Program-made: the position numbers and the translations under genes
Part shown: in pieces, positions 1-11,904 of the stretch
Numbering within the stretch: position 1 is the first letter of the stretch
Layout of the letters: every line of letters starts with the position of its first letter
Notes under the pieces: model-generated
What the model was told of the DNA's origin: nothing
The model's database searches: none
What the model saw: the letters and a program-made list of their open reading frames with translations, nothing else
Origin: Erigeron canadensis
Taxonomy: Eukaryota > Streptophyta > Magnoliopsida > Asterales > Asteraceae
NCBI RefSeq assembly: GCF_010389155.1
Contig: NC_057761.1
Location: forward strand, 15,998,501-16,062,500
Direction of reading: 5' to 3'
Length of the DNA: 64,000 nucleotides

Positions 1-1289
1 TTTGGTTGGTGTTGTCAAGAAGTCATATGAGAGGGCAAAGAGAAAAGTACAGAAAAGGTGTATGGTGTGAAAATTTGATGTACAAAAGAGAGATAAAAGA
101 TAGTATTTCTTTTTGAAAGTCTGTCTTGAAGAATTCAAAAGCCCCACGTGATCACAATCTTTAGTTGAGATATTTTTTATTTCATTTTTTTTTTTTTTGT
201 TAGTCTTTGATTTAAAGTAGGGCTAAATCTTTTCATCGGACTAAAATTGGACTTACAGAGTTTTTGGGCCAAGAATTATCACCAAACATTTGCTGGACTT
301 ACATTTTCTACTTATATTGGGCTAAAGTTGTTTTGGTCTAGTTAATTTTGTTGGGCTAAAAAAATTTTAGTCTTGTCTTAGGTTGTTCGTTTCATTAGAG
401 TGTGACGTTTTTAATAGATTATTACTTTCATCATATTTACGTTTTACGTTCATGTAATATTTAAATCATTAATATAAGTTTTTGTTTATGTTTTATACAT
501 CTTAATATTTTATTTTATTGTTAATGATACATGTTTATTTGTTTTTTTTTTAAATTTAAGTTTGAATATTTGACATGAATATTTGATATAAACTTAAATC
601 CAAAACTTTTCCTGTGTAAAAAGCGTATCCCGTGACAACGCGCGGATACATTGACCAGTAATCTTTTACTTTTAAAAAATTATAAAAAAAAGGGTGGAAA
701 ATGGTTATAAAATAGTAAAAATGACTTAACACATAATTTTTCATTATTAAAGTCAATAAGTGTCATATCTCAACTACGATGAGATCATTGGCACAAATTA
801 AGTCCGAATGTTAAAAAAAAAAAATCATTGTTACAATTTTGCTATATAGGATGATTATTTACTTTAACTTAATGTATCTCTCGATAAAACAAAAGTGTGA
901 TAACATCAATATTTTTAATTACTATCAACGAAATTTTTTACCAAAATGAAATTTAAGAATAACATAACATCTTATTATTTTTATCTTCATTTTTTTCATC
1001 TTTAACCATTAACATTTCTTACAATTTAATTTTGATTTCCAAAAACATGTAGTATGTTATTGATTATACCTAATTTAATTTGTTTTTTACTAATTATAAT
1101 AGTTAGACACATTTAAAGTAAAAGAAATAAGATGTGTAATAACTATCTTTTTAGTCAACACTTTAACGTTTTTTGCGCTACGTAATACATTTTAGTATGA
1201 GTGTTGGTCACATTTTTAAAGAGTTTCCCATTTTTAAAGAGTTTCCCATTATAGTATGTCTAGAGTCTTATGATTCTTTATTTTTAGGG
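1..1289. other. AT-rich sequence without a recognisable gene
   Basis: I see no coding region, RNA gene or paired repeat here. The sequence is AT-rich with poly-T and poly-A runs, and the phrase TGGGCTAAA recurs loosely at about 230-390. It lies downstream of the minus-strand expansin exons, so it could be intron or 3' flank of that gene. I looked here for the missing last expansin exon (tryptophan codons of a WGA-W type motif) and did not find it. Confidence 0.6.
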
Positions 1290-1755
1290 GTCACTAAATG
1301 AACAACGCACTTTCTCTCTTTACATGGTTGCCCATTGAACTGGATTACTGATGTATATCACACATATACTTTTCAATTTTTTTACATGGTTGACCAACTG
1401 CTGATCTGATGACCTGCTATAACAGATTAATCTCTATTTATATGGTTACCCATTGAACTGGATGGCTAATGTATTTTTCTTCATTTACATGGTTGCCCAT
1501 TGAACTGAATTATTAATATGCATCACCCACATACTTTTCTAATTTTTACATGGTTGACCAATTGAAGAAAAGTACATTAGTCATCCAGTTCAGTGAGCAA
1601 CCATATAAATAGAGATTAACATGTCATAACAGGTCATCAGGTCAGCACTTGGTCAACCATGTAAAAACTTAAAGGTATATGGGTGATACACATCAATAGT
1701 CCAGTCCAATGGGCAACCATGTAAATGAGAGAAAGTACATTGTTCATCTAGTGAC
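1290..1755. mobile_element. Foldback MITE, ~466 bp, nearly full-length inverted repeat
   Basis: The two halves are reverse complements of one another. The left end GTCACTAAATGAACAA matches the inverted right end at about 1740-1755, and pairing continues through ACATGGTTGCCCATTGAACT, a GACCTG/CAGGTC block and ATTAATCTC to a short centre near 1480-1560. A motif around ACATGGTTGCCCATTGAACT also recurs directly inside each arm. TTA stands just outside both ends (TTTTTA-GGG on the left, TTA on the right), which would suit a PIF/Harbinger-type target duplication, but the GGG is present on one side only. It has no coding capacity. Super-family is uncertain; that it is a foldback element is clear. 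Confidence 0.75.
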
Positions 1756-2814
1756 TTAAACCTTATTTTATCATAACTTTTTTTTTTAAAATTGTTATAT
1801 TATTCTTTTTGTGTTTTCATCATCTTAATATCTTTGATATGCCCGGGATGATAAGGTTGTACATTATATAATAATAACATATATTTGTTGAAGGGAAGAG
1901 TGGGTGTGGGGTTATCACACACCTACCTTAGATGAAAATCCCTCACATAATATATTTTAATATATCTATAATTAATAAATGATGGGGCCTTCATGAATTT
2001 TATGGAATAAAAAAACAAGAATTGAAGTGTTTTTCATCCAAGTTGAATGTGAGAAAACTCTATCTTTACTTTCCCCGTATCATTATTTTTTTTTGAACAT
2101 GATATTGAAATATGGAAAAATGTGTGAGAGGCTGTCAATCTGTCACACAATTAATTTAAATGAAAAAATAATTAAACCCTAAATTTTTTCTATGTATAAA
2201 AAATTAATATATGTAATGAGTATTGAAAAAATTAAATGTGTAGCTGCCGTACTTCCCCGTTAACATATTTATTTACTTTACACCTTACGCACAAACAATT
2301 CAATAAAGTATATACACAACTGCACATACAGTTGTACTCATTCAGTTTTCGGTATATTTTGAGTGAGATCTACAAAACCCAAGTAACCAACTTTAAAGTT
2401 TCATTAACGCTTTTACAACTTGTACCATATGCTACAAAACATTGGACGTTGAACTAAAAGTGTGTATATTCTGTACCCGACACATTCGGATTTCTCTATG
2501 CTTCTTTTATGCAAGTGTGCCTTGTGTTTTTTTATAAAGCTGAATAGCTGATAATATATTAAAATAGAATAAAAAGTACTTTCTTTTGACTATTTTGCCC
2601 ATCTGCCACATTCCACATTGTGCCAATTCTCCTTTTTGCCTTTTTATTCATATGCAATTCTATCACACAACATATTTTATTTATCACTACTTGTCACGTA
2701 TGTAAATATCAATTTGACCCTATTAATAATGTTACTCATTATTATCTCAATATATGAATATCTTTTCTCGTGGATGAAAATCCTTTATACGATTAAAAAT
2801 TAGATAGAATGTAC
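1756..2814. other. AT-rich intergenic or intronic sequence
   Basis: I see no gene. This stretch should hold the last expansin exon on the minus strand if its intron were of ordinary length, and I cannot find that exon. Short plus-strand open frames here lack any recognisable domain and look like chance. Confidence 0.5.
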
Positions 2815-4854
2815 CTCTTTGATATGCATCGATCCAACGTCACCGTCCCCACCCTCAAATTCGACAAGAAGTGAAAGCCAATAATTCGTCGATCCTTCGT
2901 TCACATGAAAGGCAACGTTCCTCCCGGGGTACTTGCATGGTGTCCTACAACCAACTTATATAATCACATAAATGTCGGGCGAAAATAGAATAAATACTCA
3001 AAAACCATCAAAAATATATGATTGAATCTAATCTTTTTAAATTTTTACAAAATGCAATATTGTAAAATAAAAAATCGTGGCCTACATTTTTTTAAAATCA
3101 CTAACCCTGACTTGCAATTTTGCAAAGTTTGCGATTTTCACAACAGCAGCTTATAGTTTGCAACTTTAATAGGCATCCTATCAAAACTCAATAAATAACT
3201 ATAACTAGTAAATGCAGTAGCATAAAATCATATCTAGTAGCAAGAAGCCCATGCTAAAAGGGCACGTTTATATCATTCTTAAATTAGTGGTAGGTAACTT
3301 ATAAATATTTATAGAAACGTTAAATAAGAATAAATATACTTTACATGTAGCAAAAATCTAAACACAATCGGACGAAAAGAACCATAAAAGACCGTTGCAT
3401 ACCAACTAACTAAAGCAACACTTACCGACGGTAGAGGATGTTCAATACACCACGGTTACGAAGTTGGTTGTGGTCCCCGGCAACAGCCATGCGACCAAAT
3501 GCAGCACCGCTGAGGTCAAAATGTGTGTTCCCACCAGAGCAGTAACCTCCCGGACATTCGTCCGTAATTATAACAGTTACTGCCCGGCGAGAACAAATGG
3601 ATTTGTCCAAACACTTTACTTTGTAACAGGCCCCACATCCTTCCCCTCCTTTAAACAGAATTGGACTCACTGCTCCCACACGAGCCCTAAACGGCTTCAC
3701 GTCTACTAGTGATCCGTACCCACACGCGCCACCTATGCGAGTACTATTTACATATCAGTATATATCCATTGTATTTACATTTATTATTTTTTTGGTAAAA
3801 AAATTGTATTTGTATTTACATTTATTGAATTATATATGGGAAAATCGAATATGCAGCTATCATGGCTGTCATGTAGAAATATTTAAGTTTTTTATTTCAA
3901 TTTAAACATATAAATTTATATATATACACAATGCCCTACAATGCCCTGACCTTTGCTGCACGGCAGCCCGTTATATATAGTTATTACTTATATTTATATT
4001 TGTACCTACTTTATATGTTTTTATGCAATAGAGTAAGCTCATGTCAAACAATTTAACCTGTAGTAAAATTAAATTTGTTTTCAGTTTAGAGAAGAATTAT
4101 TTCTTATAATGACAGTTGCGTTGTTGTCATTTTAAAGTGTTATCACAAAGAAGATTGTCTATTACTTTTAAATAACTCCAAATGTTTGAAAATTTGAGAT
4201 CAATTTGCAACACTTTAAGCAACAACATAATACCCAATTCCGTATAAAAAAAGTAGGATATTGACCTCTACATGAAGCAGAGATACTTGTTTCTAAAAAG
4301 GATTATTACCTATGAATATAATTAACTATGCTAAAATATCTATATTATATAAATATCTCATAAAATGTCTATATAATGTAATGAACTTTTAAATTCTTGT
4401 TCAAAAATACCCAGGTATATGTGGCAACCATAAAGTTGTCACGCATAGGTTTTTGATTGGTCCGTACATCCAATAATCAAAATTTGAAAAATTCATTACG
4501 TTACATAAACATTTTACAATATCTTTACATAACATACACATTTTAGCATATATATAGTTACATCCATGGTTAATAATCCATTTCTAAAAACACATCCGGC
4601 GAAACTTAGTAAATAAAAAAATGCAAGCTACTGTAAGTGTGCAACATTTAAACTAAAAACATAAATTTAGTAAAATTACCATCGCTGCCATCGCCTTCAG
4701 GACTGCCATACCAAGTAGCGGTGGCCGGAAGCCAATGTGAGCTAGTAGAATGGGTGAGTGGGCCACCTGACACCATGGCTGAAAACCACAAGCTGATTAC
4801 TAAGCATATATGGGCAATGCAGCTAAGATTAATGTAGCATGTAATAAGCACCAT
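2815..4854 (-). CDS. Beta-expansin, three 5' exons; last exon not in window (partial or broken gene)
   Basis: Expansins are secreted wall proteins that loosen contacts between cellulose and matrix polysaccharides without hydrolysis; beta-expansins have a DPBB/GH45-like domain followed by a CBM63 domain. Exon 1 (4854-4680) gives a start, a hydrophobic signal peptide of about 28 residues and the TATWYGSPEGDGSD motif. Exon 2 (3732-3426) continues with GGACGYG, GEGCGACYKVKC, TDECPGGYC and THFDLSG, so the HFD triad and paired cysteines of the DPBB fold are intact. Exon 3 (2944-2815) gives TPCKYPGRNVAFHV and EFEGGDGDVGSMHIKE, the start of CBM63. All three introns begin GT, the two complete ones end AG, and phases are consistent. 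The rest of CBM63 should follow a good donor at 2814 but is absent from the next 2.8 kb, so the gene either continues past the window edge through a TE-lengthened intron or is truncated. A TATA-like run lies at about 5013-5025. Family call is firm; functionality is open. Confidence 0.88.
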
Positions 4855-5248
4855 TGTGAGCTGAAAAAAGACAACACCCAGTCACCCACAAGCGGAAAAC
4901 ACGAGGTGGAAAAAACAAATAGTCTGAATGGGGTTGAAGGAAAAGAGCGAGTTTTCAGCAGTGGTGGGTTGAGTTCCACAGTGAGTTTGTTTGGGGGTTT
5001 CACTATCATCACATATATATATATAATGAGTCTAAAAATATGAATATAAATACATAAATATTTTTCCAAACATGAATTCCCTTTCCTATCCTTGTTGTTT
5101 TAGTTATCTACAGTCGTGCCATTGACACTTTTTCAGTGGGACCCGACGACAGTTAAGGCGTCAAATCCGGACTGTTCATTGTAACATTGATAGTGGTGTC
5201 GGTTGTGTTCCACATTGGGCCGGTTGGGCCATTGCTTTTTAATTTTCT
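4855..5248 (-). promoter_or_regulatory. Presumed expansin 5' UTR and proximal promoter
   Basis: This is the sequence immediately upstream of the expansin ATG on the minus strand. It contains a TA-rich TATA-like run (about 5013-5025), which would place transcription start some 120-130 bases before the ATG. The upstream flank is cut at 5249 by a foldback element, so at most about 390 bases of original promoter remain adjacent. No further cis-element is claimed. Confidence 0.35.
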
Positions 5249-6753
5249 GAAAGAGTAAACGGCCGAAATCATCTTTGTGGTTTACCCAATAAATCAAGTT
5301 TCGTCTTTAACTATTCAAAATAACATTGGTAGTCCTTTTAGGGAAGATAAGGATCATATTCTGTCCTTTATGCAAACAGACGTTTTCTCCAATCCGTTAA
5401 CTCTCTAACGTGTTTTCCACTTGAGGGTATTTATGTCTTCTTACACCTTTAAAGAACCAATATTGACACTTTTTATGACATTTTTCTCTCTTTTTTCTTT
5501 CCTCTCTTCTGTCTTTCTTCTTCTTCCTTATACATACATAATCTCCTTCCACCACCATCAAACATCCCTAACTACCACGAAACACCAACACACATATATT
5601 TCATGCTTTACGTTATGAGTTTTTTTTGTTATTATATACAACTCCTAATAATGATAATAACACAACTTAGTTACAGTGAACAATAAATAGTTAATAAAAA
5701 TGACAATTAAATATAAAGTAAAACAAAATTTCTCAACTAAACCAATACATCGAACTATAAGTAATGACACTTTAAAAGCATTATTATTAAAAGTGGTAAT
5801 AATTAGTTCATTGTTTTGGCATCCTGACATTACAACAATAATATAAACTTTATATATAGACTTTTTTACTTTTTTAGCACAAAACATAACCCCATCTCAA
5901 ACTCAAACCTTACCAGATGCCCACCTTGATTTACTGAATGGTAACAACATCGGTTTTTAGAGATTTTCCCAACGTACCCTATCATCAATGTTACTTTTTT
6001 ATTCTCTTTAGCACAAATCATAAGCCCATCTCAAACTCAAAGACCACCCAAAAAAACTCCGGTCGGCCACCACCATGATGCTATGCTGACGCCGCTGGAC
6101 AACCATCTAACCATTGTAAGACAACACCATCTTCATCCCAATACAAACCCCTGACCACCAAAACACCATATTTGGTCGGATCTATATCCAGAAACAAAAA
6201 AGAAGAAGAAGAAATTGTGGCCGCATGTATCTGGATGTGTAGTTGTGGTCGGATCGTTTATGCCATATCTTGAGTTCATTACATGCGGCCGGATGTTGGC
6301 GGTGGACCGGTGGTGGTGGCCGAAACACAAAGAGAGGGTAAAGGTCAGTGGTGGTTTCGGTGGTGCTTTTTATTTCGGGGTAATTTATGGGTTTTATGAT
6401 TTAGTGTAATTTGAGATGAGTTTCAAAGGAATTTGATTGTTGGTGATGATTTAAGGATTATGTGTTGTGTGGGGGGGAGAGAGAGAGAGAGATATGGCGA
6501 TTTGATAATCTGGGTTTTGGTACATAAAGTGGAAGATAGAAGTAAAAATATTATCAATATTGGTTCTTTAAAGGTGTAAAAAGACATAAATACCCTCACG
6601 TGCTACGGATTGGAGAAAACGTCCGTTTGTATAAAGGACGGGATGTAATCCTTATCCTCCCCAAAAGGATTGTCGGTGTCATTTCGAATAGTTAAGGACG
6701 AAACTTGATTTTTATGGTAAACCACAAGGACGATTTCGGTCGTTTACTCTTTC
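5249..6753. mobile_element. Long-TIR foldback / MULE-like element, ~1.5 kb, non-autonomous
   Basis: The left end (GAAAGAGTAAACGGCCGAAAT from 5249) and the right end (ATTTCGGTCGTTTACTCTTTC to 6753) are inverted copies. Pairing extends about 220 bp: left 5249-5470, right about 6545-6753, including GTTTTCTCCAATCCGT and ACCTTTAAAGAACCAATATTG. The interior carries two diverged direct copies of a CCCATCTCAAACTCAAA segment (about 5860-5910 and 5990-6042) and a related inverted copy near 6390. There is no transposase. AATTTT stands near both outer ends but I cannot define a clean TSD. Length and TIRs suit a Mutator-like foldback; the super-family is inference. Confidence 0.75.
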
Positions 6754-6774
6754 TCAAATTTTGATTTCTAGTAC

Positions 6775-6960
6775 TTGTGATAGAGGTGGTGGCAGTGTTG
6801 GTGATGTAATGGCGGCAGCGGTAACAGTGACGAGTGGTGGTGGCGAGCGGCGGTAGTGACGGGGATGGATGGTGGTGGCATGCGACGGTGGTGACGGTGA
6901 CAATTAGTGGCGGTGGCGGCAATTCGTGGTTAGTGGTAGTGACGACGAGTAGTAAAAGTT
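6775..6960. repeat. GGT/GGC trinucleotide-rich low-complexity tract
   Basis: The plus strand is dominated by GGTGGTGGC-like triplets mixed with GGTGACGG and AGTGGTGG. It is cryptic simple sequence rather than a clean microsatellite. Open frames across it are compositional artefacts. Confidence 0.7.
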
Positions 6961-7386
6961 ATTGATGTATTGTGGTTATGATGTATGGTACATTATGCAT
7001 TAGAATATGTACATTGTTAAAACTTAAAATTAATATTGAAATTTTAAGTTTAATGTTAAAGATCAAAAGTATATTTGCTTTATAATATAGTATAGATAAA
7101 GTATGGTGTATGCTTTGGCTTTCATTTCTTCTTTTTTTCAAATTTAGATTTTAACCTATTATCTTCTTTGAAAGGTGTAAATTAGTCCCAAATATTAAGA
7201 GGTCTAACTGTCTTAACCGGATTCACGTTAGATTGTCTTCCCGACGAGCAGGTTCCTATTTAAACCCTCACGGAAGAAAACTCCGCCTTACAAAAGCTTA
7301 AACCAAAAAGACATTGGAGAGTAAATTCTCCATGCTTACTCTAAGACAACCTAGAATCCACCTAATGCCTCTATTGATAATCTTGT
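6961..7386. other. Unannotated sequence up to the copia insertion site
   Basis: No gene is visible. The last five bases before the next element (CTTGT, 7382-7386) are the left copy of its target-site duplication. Confidence 0.5.
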
Positions 7387-8207
7387 TGTTGGAGTGTGAT
7401 CATGAAAAATAATAAACGCATGTCCGGAAATAATTTAAGCCTACAGGGTCACACGATATGATACGGTAACTCTATATTATCAATTAGTATATTAAAGTAA
7501 TATGTTAATTAATTTGATCACAAAATGATTAATAAACTAAATTATAAGATAAATATGTTTATTAATTAAAAGGAGAAAGACTTAAGTGATAATTAGAGTT
7601 GGGCTCTAATTAATGGTGAAGGGGGGCGAACCATTTAAGGGGTTTTAGGCCTTAAACTAAACTTGTCCATCAAGTTAAGTAACCCTAAACCTAAACCTAT
7701 AAATAAAAGATTAAAGTTAAGAGATTTTCATAAGTTCACAACGTAAAAACCTTAACAAGAAAATCTATTCTCCTCTCTCTCGGCTACGGCCAAAATTCTC
7801 ACAAATCAAAGGGTTTTGTTTTATGTGATTTTGGTCATATATCATTTGACCATATATATATGAAGCTTAAGTACAATTAATGCCTAGCATTAATTGTGGT
7901 GAACTTTGTTTACGGCAACCTTAGTTTCGGTTCATGGGGTTTCGAATGAAAGGGAGATAAACAAAAGGTTGTTTGGTTCGTGATCAGGGTACTAGCATAT
8001 GGTATAGGGGTGTTTAGTGTGTGATCGTAGAGGGGTTTTACTTTAAACCCTAAATAATAATAATCTTATTATTAATAATATTATTGAAAGCTTTGCGCAA
8101 AGGTACACGTTTCGATTCTCTCTTTGTTAATTAATTTGATTACATATACGTTTCTTTCCGCTGCGCACTCGTGAATTGTTATATGTTTATGTGCTAATAT
8201 TCTAACA
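7387..8207 (+). repeat. 5' LTR of the copia element
   Basis: This 821-bp copy is aligned by eye with 14310-15136. It starts TGTT, ends AACA, and is followed directly by the primer-binding site. Differences from the 3' copy are scattered substitutions and short indels, indicating an old insertion. A TATA-like CCTATAAATAAAAG lies near 7697. Confidence 0.95.
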
Positions 8208-8208
8208 G

Positions 8209-8220
8209 TGGTATCAGAGC
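8209..8220 (+). other. Primer-binding site, initiator tRNA-Met type
   Basis: TGGTATCAGAGC stands two bases after the end of the 5' LTR. This is the usual plant Ty1/copia primer site for minus-strand DNA synthesis. Confidence 0.9.
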
Positions 8221-9874
8221 CACATATGTGATCTATTAATTACAAAGATCAAAACTTGAAAGGGGGTTAAGGGTTGGTTGTTTTTAATTAATTGTTAAAT
8301 AATTAAAAGTTGTTTTCTTATTTTAATTAATTAAAAATCGGTTCTTAATTAAATAAAAATAAGGGTTTTTTTTTGTTTAATTAAATTTAACCTAATTCAA
8401 TGGAGATTGAAACCCTCGAGCAAGTTTTGAATTATGAATTGACATGATTTATTTGATGAATTGTATGATTACGTGTATCTTAATTATTTAAAGTTGTTAA
8501 ATAATAGTAAAATCACAAGAAACTCATGCAAAATTAATTGTGATTTTACTGGATATATAGAGATATATTTTGCAAAGCATGATGATCCAATAATTAGGAT
8601 TAATTTTTAGATAATTGTGTGACTATATGAATTTTTCGTGTGATTTTTTTGATTTGCGACAGTTTACTAAAAAATTCATATCTTTTAATCGGTAATGAGT
8701 TGGAAATTGAAATTTAAACTGTTGATTGTCGACACATAGGGCTACAACTTTGTAGTTCTGGTCGAAAGCTGAATCGGACGAGAAACAGGCTTAAACTGGT
8801 CGTGAAGCTACTAGAAATTTTCAGTCAGCATGTTTTTATGTATTGATGTGCTAAGTGTTTGTTATTTTGTTTAAAGGCTTACGCAATCAAGGTAACTTGA
8901 TGCATGTGGTCCTCTTCTTCGGAAGGGGGAGCCCGGTTTAAACATATGCATGAACCATAGTGACCATGTTTAGCTGGCCTACCTTAACTTGTTACATGAT
9001 TAAGTAGTTCGGAAATTAGTAAGTTTATTAATTTTTGTATTGTTTATAAGTTGTATAAAGGTGGTGCAAAAATTGGGTTTGAAAATAAACTTGACTAAGA
9101 ACTATCGAAATAGAGATTTCATTACTAAAATTGGAGTCTTACAACCTTGAGATACACTGGCTCACCCATTTGAACAAACTCTAAGAGAGGTATAAGTCGG
9201 AGTGCGCTAGCCTTCTAAAAGGGCGGGTTTTTAATTGTGTTCATCACAAACCTTTGCCCCTGCGCTTCTTTGTGCATTCAAATGGAGCTACCGAGCTCTC
9301 TTGTATTGTTGAGACTATAAAAATGATTTTATTAAATATTATGTTTCGAAGATTATGCATGAGTCTTCAAACATAAACTTTTGATTCATATCAAATGCAT
9401 TACCCATTTAAAGTTAAGTCAATGCCACCCACTTTGCTAAGAACACTTGCCAGTGCTTTTTGCTCTACGTGAGACATAGGTGAATTGTATCTCTTCAAGG
9501 TAGATTACCACTCGTTGTGTGACAGCGGTGGACTATCTACATGTTCTTAATTGGGCGACTTAAAACAAGTTAAGAGGTGAGACCTTAGCCCGTGACATAA
9601 GATGGGACGAAACATGTTTACAAAACACTTAACACCCCTTTACAGTGTTGTAAGTCCCATAATTCTAGGAGTTGCATGAATGCAATTATCGATTCTCGAT
9701 TACCTTTTGAATACCGTCATTTCTAGCAGATCAACTAATGAAATGATTGTATGTCAAGTTGGATCCTAGCCTTAATGAAAGTAATTTGTTAGATGAATTT
9801 AACAAGGGTAAATTACATTTCTTAAGGATTAATTATCGAAAATACCGATAATTGAACTTTTGTCTGTTTTGAAG
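8221..9874 (+). other. Untranslated leader of the copia element
   Basis: About 1.65 kb of AT-rich sequence lies between the primer site and the gag start. No open frame or recognisable domain is seen. Confidence 0.6.
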
Positions 9875-10500
9875 ATGGCAACAAGAAATCCTTTTCAAAA
9901 CATACACCATCGGCTTTCAGGTCGATGCTAGAAAGGGTAAGACTTTCTGAAACCAAAATTCAATGACTGGTTTCAAGTTATTGATGAACAGACACCGTTG
10001 TTCCGGGAGCGAATGCTTCAACTGAAGAGTTGGATGCATACAATGCTCGGTACAATAGACATAATGAGGTTGCTTATTTGATGTTGGGAAGCATGAATGC
10101 CGACCTTCGAAAGCAATTTGAAAATTATTTTCCTCGTGATATGATTAACGAGCTCAAGTCTTTGTACGAATAGCAAGCCGGAGTGGAGTTGTTCGACCTA
10201 GTTGATCAATTTCATGACTTGTGACACGAGCATGGAACATCGGTTAGTCCTTAAATACTCTAGTTGAAGAGGTACTCATGGGCAATTGGAAAGGTTATAC
10301 TATGCTTATCATCTGCATATTACTATTGACATGAACCTAAAAAAAAGGGACTTTTTTAGGAGTTCGTGCGCAATTATAATATGCATAGCATGAGTAAAAC
10401 CACAACTAAACTTCATGTCATGTTAATTGAGTATGAGAAAGAGCTTCCAAGGAAATCTGCTACATCCCAAGGGGGGAAAGGTCCAGAAAGCAAAACAACC
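9875..10500 (+). pseudogene. Degenerate copia gag
   Basis: From the ATG at 9875 the translation starts MATRNPFQNIH. A stretch further on reads ELDAYNARYNRHNEVAYLML and then MNADLRKQF, as in copia nucleocapsid (UBN2-type gag) proteins. Several stops and frame changes follow, for example at about 10171 and 10222. No intact zinc knuckle can be read. Gag would form the virus-like particle that packages element RNA; this copy cannot encode it. Confidence 0.7.
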
Positions 10501-10789
10501 GTAAGCTAAGGGCAAGAATTTTGGTAAGAGAAAACAAGTTGTGTCTGTCTCAAAAACCTTAAAAGACCCTTTTGGCAAAAGGAGCATACAACTAAATTAT
10601 CTAGCTGAGTTGAATGCGAAGAAGAAGCAAGCTGGTTCGACCAGTGCTTCAAAATTGAATTATATGCGTTGTTATACAAATAATAATTCAATAGCAAAGA
10701 GTCAAGTTTAACTTGGACTCTAATTATCTTTGACATAGTCATCTTGTTTAATTTTGTCAAGAAAGACATTTAAAGACTTCAAAGGGACG

Positions 10790-11125
10790 GTGTCTTACAA
10801 TCAAATGATGAATCATTTGATAAATGCATGGTTTTGATATTATCATTAGCAAGAAATACATTGGAAATCTTCATTATGAAGAGATCTTACAATCAAATGA
10901 TGAATCATTTGATAAAATGCGTGTTTTTGGGATTGTCGTTAGCAATAAACACATTGGAAATCTTCATAATGAAGGGATCTTGAAATCAAATGATGAATCA
11001 TTTGATAAATGTGTTGTTGTTAGCAAGAAATGCATACTTCAAATTGAAGGGATCTTAAAACAAATTGATGAATCATTTGACAAGAGATCGTTAAATCAAT
11101 TGATTAATCATTTGACAAATGCATG
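10790..11125 (+). repeat. Tandem ~93-bp repeat carrying a perfect dyad, in the gag-integrase interval
   Basis: Three well-preserved units and two shortened ones are seen. Each good unit contains a 22-bp perfect palindrome made of ATCAAATGAT, GA, ATCATTTGAT, at 10800-10821, 10892-10913 and 10985-11006 (spacing 92-93); degenerate copies lie near 11061 and 11092. The plus-strand reading is periodic (SNDESFDK recurring, with GNLH-EGIL between). The segment lies where copia pre-integrase sequence has one copy of DESFDKC followed by a zinc-binding cysteine, so this looks like local amplification of a coding segment. Confidence 0.85.
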
Positions 11126-11139
11126 TCTTGTGTTTTTGG

Positions 11140-11828
11140 CAAGATGACAAGAATACCTTTTCCGCATAAAACCGGAGAGGGCTAAGGAATTACTTGGACT
11201 AATACATTCGGGTATATGTAGCTCATTTAAGCATGTGTCAAGGAAAGGCTAGCTACTTCATCATTTTTATGAATGATTTCAGTCATTATGGTTATGTTTA
11301 TTTGCTTAAACATAAACATGAAGTCTTCGAAATATTCAACGAATTTAAAAGTGAAGTAGAAAATCAACTCAATAGAACCATCAAGATTTTTCGTTCGGAT
11401 CGAGATGAAGAATACTTAAGCCAAAAGTTTAAGGATCATTTACAAGCTTGTGGATTTATCCTAGAGCTTACTCCTATATAAGAGTATATGTGAAAGGAGA
11501 AATCGAACCTTGTTGAACATGGTGAGATAAATGATGAACGTTAAGACTCTCCCATTTCATTTTCGGATTATGCTCTAGAGATTGCTGCATGCATTCTCAA
11601 TATGGTTCCAACTAAGAAGGTTGACAAAACACCGCATGAATGTGGTGTTAAGTGCATCTTTGTAGGATACCCAAAGGAAACAATGGGTTACTACTTCTAC
11701 TTTCCTACCGGAAACACTGTCAAAGTATTTTGATTTGTTGAGTTCCTTGAAAGGAAACTAATATCTCAAGAAGACAGTGGGAGGATTGTTGAACTTGATG
11801 AGGCTCAAGAAGATGCGTCAAACTTCTG
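11140..11828 (+). pseudogene. Degenerate copia integrase
   Basis: After the repeat, frames carry the pre-integrase-to-integrase transition (KPERAKELLGLIHSG), then an open segment at 11233-11481 with FIIFMNDFSHYGYVYLLKHK and FRSDRDEEYLSQKFKDHL, which are the integrase-core D and following motifs of copia elements. Further on, KKVDKTPHE jumps to VKCIFVGYPKETMGYYFY, so the part between them is deleted. Stops at 11479 and beyond interrupt the frame. Integrase would insert element cDNA; here it is non-functional. Confidence 0.8.
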
Positions 11829-11904
11829 AAAGCACTAGAAATCTTCAACTTAGGTGGGGAAATGTTCAATGAGATTCATCTCTAGATGAACTTTAAGTTG
11901 AAGA

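Noticed and set aside
2236..2457. Plus-strand 73-codon open frame near the expansin
   Set aside because: No domain or codon pattern of a gene; AT-rich chance frame.
6692..6922. Minus-strand open frame rich in Pro, His and Thr
   Set aside because: Translation of the GGT/GGC low-complexity tract and the foldback TIR.
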